From contig CAYOEM010000014.1 of the NCBI GenBank assembly GCA_964402975.1, forward strand, positions 9,075 to 73,074: DNA of 64,000 nucleotides. The letters are read 5' to 3'. Below, in pieces: positions 61,618-64,000 of this stretch (positions are counted from its first letter, which is position 1; every line of letters begins with the position of its first letter). The position numbers and the translations under genes were made by a program. The notes beneath the pieces were generated by a model. It ran no database searches. It saw only the letters and a program-made list of their open reading frames with translations, and was not told the DNA's origin. The DNA is from CAMDKS01 sp964402975 (GTDB lineage: Bacteria; Bdellovibrionota_B; Oligoflexia; Oligoflexales; RGVZ01).

Positions 61618-63066
61618 TTGGAAAAAATCTACGTAAAAACATTGGGATGCAAGGTAAACACCTTTGATACCCATGCCATCGAGAACCAATTCAAGGACGC
61701 GGGCTATGAGCTCGTCACCGACCCAAGTCAGTCCACCGTCAACATTGTCAATACGTGCAGCGTCACCCAAAATGCGGACAAGGAGGCCAGGTACTTGGCC
61801 CGTCGATTTCGTCGGGAGAACTCCAAGGCCTTTGTTGTCATGACAGGCTGCTACGCCCAAACCGACTCCGAGCGCCTCCTTAAAATGGATGACGTAGACG
61901 TCGTGGTACCCAATGAAGCCAAAGAACGCCTTCTACCTTTCGTACAGGAGCAGCTTAGGGCCCACCGTGAGGGCCGCGTTGTTCTGAAGATGCCGCCGGG
62001 CATCAAAACCGTATCTGAGAATAAGCAGTCCCACTTCAAATCATCTCTGACTCTTTTTGACCGCGCTGACAGCTCTCAGACCAGAGCGTTCGTGAAGATA
62101 CAAGATGGTTGTAACGGTTTTTGCTCATATTGCCTGATTCCATACGCCCGAGGCGCCAGCCGAAGCGTTCCTCAAGAGGAAGCATTAGCTGAGATTAAAC
62201 GCCTTGTGAAAGCTGGCACTAAGGAAATTGTACTGACTGGAATTCATATCGGGGACTATGGTCAAGATCACGTCAAAAACCAAGCGGGCCCACCGACGGA
62301 TCTATTTGTCGAATTCATGAAGCGGATCTTCGATATCGATGAACTCGTCAGAGTTCGGATCTCTTCTCTTGAACCCGCTGAGCTTTCAGAGGACTTAATT
62401 AAAGTTCTAGCCGAAAACCGCGATAGGTTTTGCGACCACTTTCACCTACCCCTCCAAGCTGGGCATGACGACGTTCTTCGCCGCATGAGACGAAAATACG
62501 ACACGGCTCGTTACAAAGAGTCTTGCGACATGGCGAAAGCATATTTCCCTGACGTTTGTCTCGGCGCCGATATCATTCCTGGTTTTCCTGGAGAAACTGA
62601 TGATCAGTTTGAAGCCACCCAAGAATTTATCCAACAAGTTGATCTTCATTACCTTCATGTATTCCCCTACTCACGCCGACCGAACACAGCTGCTGATAAA
62701 ATGCCTGGGCACCTCGCGCATGATGTTATAAAAGATCGCGCCCAAAAACTTCGCGATCTGTCAAAGACCCTGAAAAAGAATTACATGAGCCAATTTGTGG
62801 GTAAAACGGTCGATGTGCTTTGGGAAAAGGACATGGACGACCTTGGTCGCCCGTTGGGCACAACAAGAAATTACCTGAACATCGCAGCCAATCGCGCTTC
62901 ATTTGACACACGACAAGGTCGCCACGGCCTTTGGACCATTAAAGGCTTCATCAGTGATGATAGAATGCTTGCCGTGCCTGCTCAAGTGGCTCCAAAGTCC
63001 GTCAGCGCGGTGGTGGAGAACCCGGGCCGCGACTTGGAAGCGCCGGTGGCGGCGGCGGAGACCTAA
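61618..63066 (+). CDS. mtaB: tRNA (t6A37) methylthiotransferase
   Basis: 482 residues. MiaB-family: auxiliary cluster Cys at 11 (LGCKVN), 47 (NTCSVT) and 78 (TGCYAQ), and the radical SAM C-x3-C-x2-C at 165/169/172 (CNGFCSYC). A TRAM domain ends the core (about 380-450, GKTVDVLWEKD, GTTRNYLNI). MtaB adds a methylthio group to t6A37 of tRNA. TTG start with AAAGGG 10-12 bases ahead. The last 25 residues (VSAVVENPG... AAAET) lie in a G+C-rich stretch that also codes for the convergent gene's tail; this end may not be ancestral. Third tRNA-modification gene of the window, with miaE and mnmD-like. Confidence 0.94.
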   Translation: MEKIYVKTLGCKVNTFDTHAIENQFKDAGYELVTDPSQSTVNIVNTCSVTQNADKEARYLARRFRRENSKAFVVMTGCYAQTDSERLLKMDDVDVVVPNEAKERLLPFVQEQLRAHREGRVVLKMPPGIKTVSENKQSHFKSSLTLFDRADSSQTRAFVKIQDGCNGFCSYCLIPYARGASRSVPQEEALAEIKRLVKAGTKEIVLTGIHIGDYGQDHVKNQAGPPTDLFVEFMKRIFDIDELVRVRISSLEPAELSEDLIKVLAENRDRFCDHFHLPLQAGHDDVLRRMRRKYDTARYKESCDMAKAYFPDVCLGADIIPGFPGETDDQFEATQEFIQQVDLHYLHVFPYSRRPNTAADKMPGHLAHDVIKDRAQKLRDLSKTLKKNYMSQFVGKTVDVLWEKDMDDLGRPLGTTRNYLNIAANRASFDTRQGRHGLWTIKGFISDDRMLAVPAQVAPKSVSAVVENPGRDLEAPVAAAET

Positions 63067-64000
63067 GAGAGCAATCAGGTTTTTTTGCCTGTATGGCTTT
63101 TGTCACAAGCAAAGCCACTGCGTCTCTATCAGCTTGAACCTTGCAGTCGTACTTTCTGCCAGCATCAAATTTAGAAAACGTTTCTTCGGCATTGTCGATC
63201 ACGATCTTGATCGACTGCATTCTTGCAGAGGACGCTGCATCCCCATATGATGTATCTGAACAAATCGACATGGAATCAGGTCTAGCAAAGAGACAAAATG
63301 CAACTTTTTTGTCGATTCGAACACCTTCACAGCCCCTACCAGGGATTGGCAAGCTATCACTGACGCCGGAAACGGACGGCCCCTTGCCCTGCCCACGACC
63401 CAAATCAGCAGGTTGACCTTCACAAAGAGTCTGCAAACGCCCCGCACTGCTTTGTTTTTCCGAATCGGTTGGTGCATAAGCCAGTACGGTTGACGCAGGT
63501 GGCGGTTGATCTTCTGGACGACGTTTGAACTTCATGAGGGAGGCGCTGACTTGGCTGACATCAATTTTCCCAGAAAAACTTGCGGCAGCGACCCGCTCGA
63601 GTGGATTTCGGAAAATTTCCCAATCTAGTTTTCCGGTTGCTTCATCAGTAGCAACACCCTCGGTAACTTTAGCTTCTAGAGACTCAAGAATACCAGTCAA
63701 TCCAGCATTAGCAATCATCTCATTCATAAAGAGTGCGCACGCGTTCATGATCTTTGAAGCACTAACGCTGGGTGCAATTTGAGTGATTTTATTTATGGTA
63801 TACTCCATGAGGTCTTCAAACATCGATGAAAGGTTTTCAAGCATTGTGCCGCTGTAAGAATCCGAGTCGCCAAGGGCGAGTTGCGACGTAAGCTGACTGG
63901 CCGTCGATTTAATATCAGCTACGACCTCATCTTGCTGGCTCTGCGTCAAACCAAGTTCGGACATGACTCCTTTAAACGAATCAAGACTTAGATCGACCAC
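63002..64000 (-). CDS. Protein of unknown function (5' end outside window)
   Basis: At least 332 residues; the frame is open to the right edge, so its start may be beyond 64000. N-terminal part is helical and Gln/Ser-rich (QSQQDEVVADI, GTMLENLSSMFEDLMEY). Mid-protein has a Pro-rich linker. The C-terminal domain contains several Cys (LQTLCEGQ, GRGCEGVRI, VAFCLFARP, SICSDTS, KYDCKVQ, KKPDC), suggesting disulfides outside the cytoplasm. The last 22 residues are Pro-rich and overlap mtaB by 65 bp. No family recognised. Confidence 0.65.
   Translation of the reverse strand: MVDLSLDSFKGVMSELGLTQSQQDEVVADIKSTASQLTSQLALGDSDSYSGTMLENLSSMFEDLMEYTINKITQIAPSVSASKIMNACALFMNEMIANAGLTGILESLEAKVTEGVATDEATGKLDWEIFRNPLERVAAASFSGKIDVSQVSASLMKFKRRPEDQPPPASTVLAYAPTDSEKQSSAGRLQTLCEGQPADLGRGQGKGPSVSGVSDSLPIPGRGCEGVRIDKKVAFCLFARPDSMSICSDTSYGDAASSARMQSIKIVIDNAEETFSKFDAGRKYDCKVQADRDAVALLVTKAIQAKKPDCSLRSPPPPPALPSRGPGSPPPR

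Overview
The window reads as chromosomal DNA from a Gram-negative bacterium of moderate G+C. It encodes a lipid A-type acyltransferase, lipoprotein signal peptidase, a probable outer-membrane barrel protein, system I cytochrome c maturation genes, aerobic HemF and a zinc ABC importer. The mix (secreted trypsin-like lipoprotein, DabAB, Rsm22-type methyltransferase, many unclassified TPR and periplasmic proteins) suggests a deltaproteobacterial or Bdellovibrionota/Oligoflexia-like lineage. That placement is inference from gene content; no rRNA or marker tree is available here. I saw no tRNA, rRNA, CRISPR array, insertion sequence, integrase or phage gene. The region looks vertically stable rather than like a mobile island.

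Layout. 0-2.7 kb: the end of an asparagine-synthase-like ATP pyrophosphatase (cut by the left edge) facing an ABC1/UbiB kinase-like gene. 2.8-9.0 kb: dabA-dabB plus a SulP transporter with its own promoter, together an inorganic carbon or anion uptake unit. 9.0-12.4 kb: a cyclic-nucleotide-gated K+ channel and a Kup K+ transporter. 12.5-17.0 kb: znuB, znuC, znuA and an upstream, translationally coupled DnaQ-type exonuclease with a decayed GIY-YIG module. 17.1-19.1 kb: a tiny Lys/Gln-rich protein, lspA and mtnA. 19.1-25.1 kb: a block of unclassified proteins (a membrane-anchored exported protein, two TPR proteins, a Zn-ribbon protein). 25.4-32.4 kb: a thioredoxin-like protein, a glutaryl-CoA-dehydrogenase-like enzyme, an ICMT-like membrane protein, a quinone reductase, an Lnb/DUF4105 protein, an LpxL-type acyltransferase and lipA.

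32.5-38.7 kb: Rsm22-like methyltransferase, a dicarboxylate/amino-acid symporter, pyrE, and the coupled pair nadE-pncA. 39.1-42.1 kb: a modular secreted protease facing a probable outer-membrane protein. 42.2-49.6 kb: mscS, apt, a giant class A penicillin-binding protein, an extended FolB and an HtrA protease. 49.6-54.9 kb: divergent tRNA-modification genes (mnmD-like, miaE) and a compact operon SDR-DUF486-SUI1-ubiD-deoC. 54.9-57.1 kb: a retropepsin-like protease, an S1/P1 nuclease with a strong promoter and palindrome, and a small Zn-ribbon membrane protein. 57.1-61.4 kb: hemF-ccmF-ccmH-ccmI-like plus an unknown membrane protein, the heme/cytochrome c operon. 61.6-64 kb: mtaB and a partial unknown gene.

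Genes are packed tightly. Many same-strand neighbours share ATGA, GTGA or TGATG junctions, and seven of eleven convergent pairs overlap at their 3' ends. The best candidates for something undescribed are the exonuclease/degenerate GIY-YIG protein tied to zinc import, the PBP1A with a roughly 270-residue insertion in its transpeptidase domain, the TPR protein with a possible EVE/PUA-like tail, the Lnb-LpxL acylation pair, and the TPR/Zn-ribbon operon. None of these could be tested by database search here.
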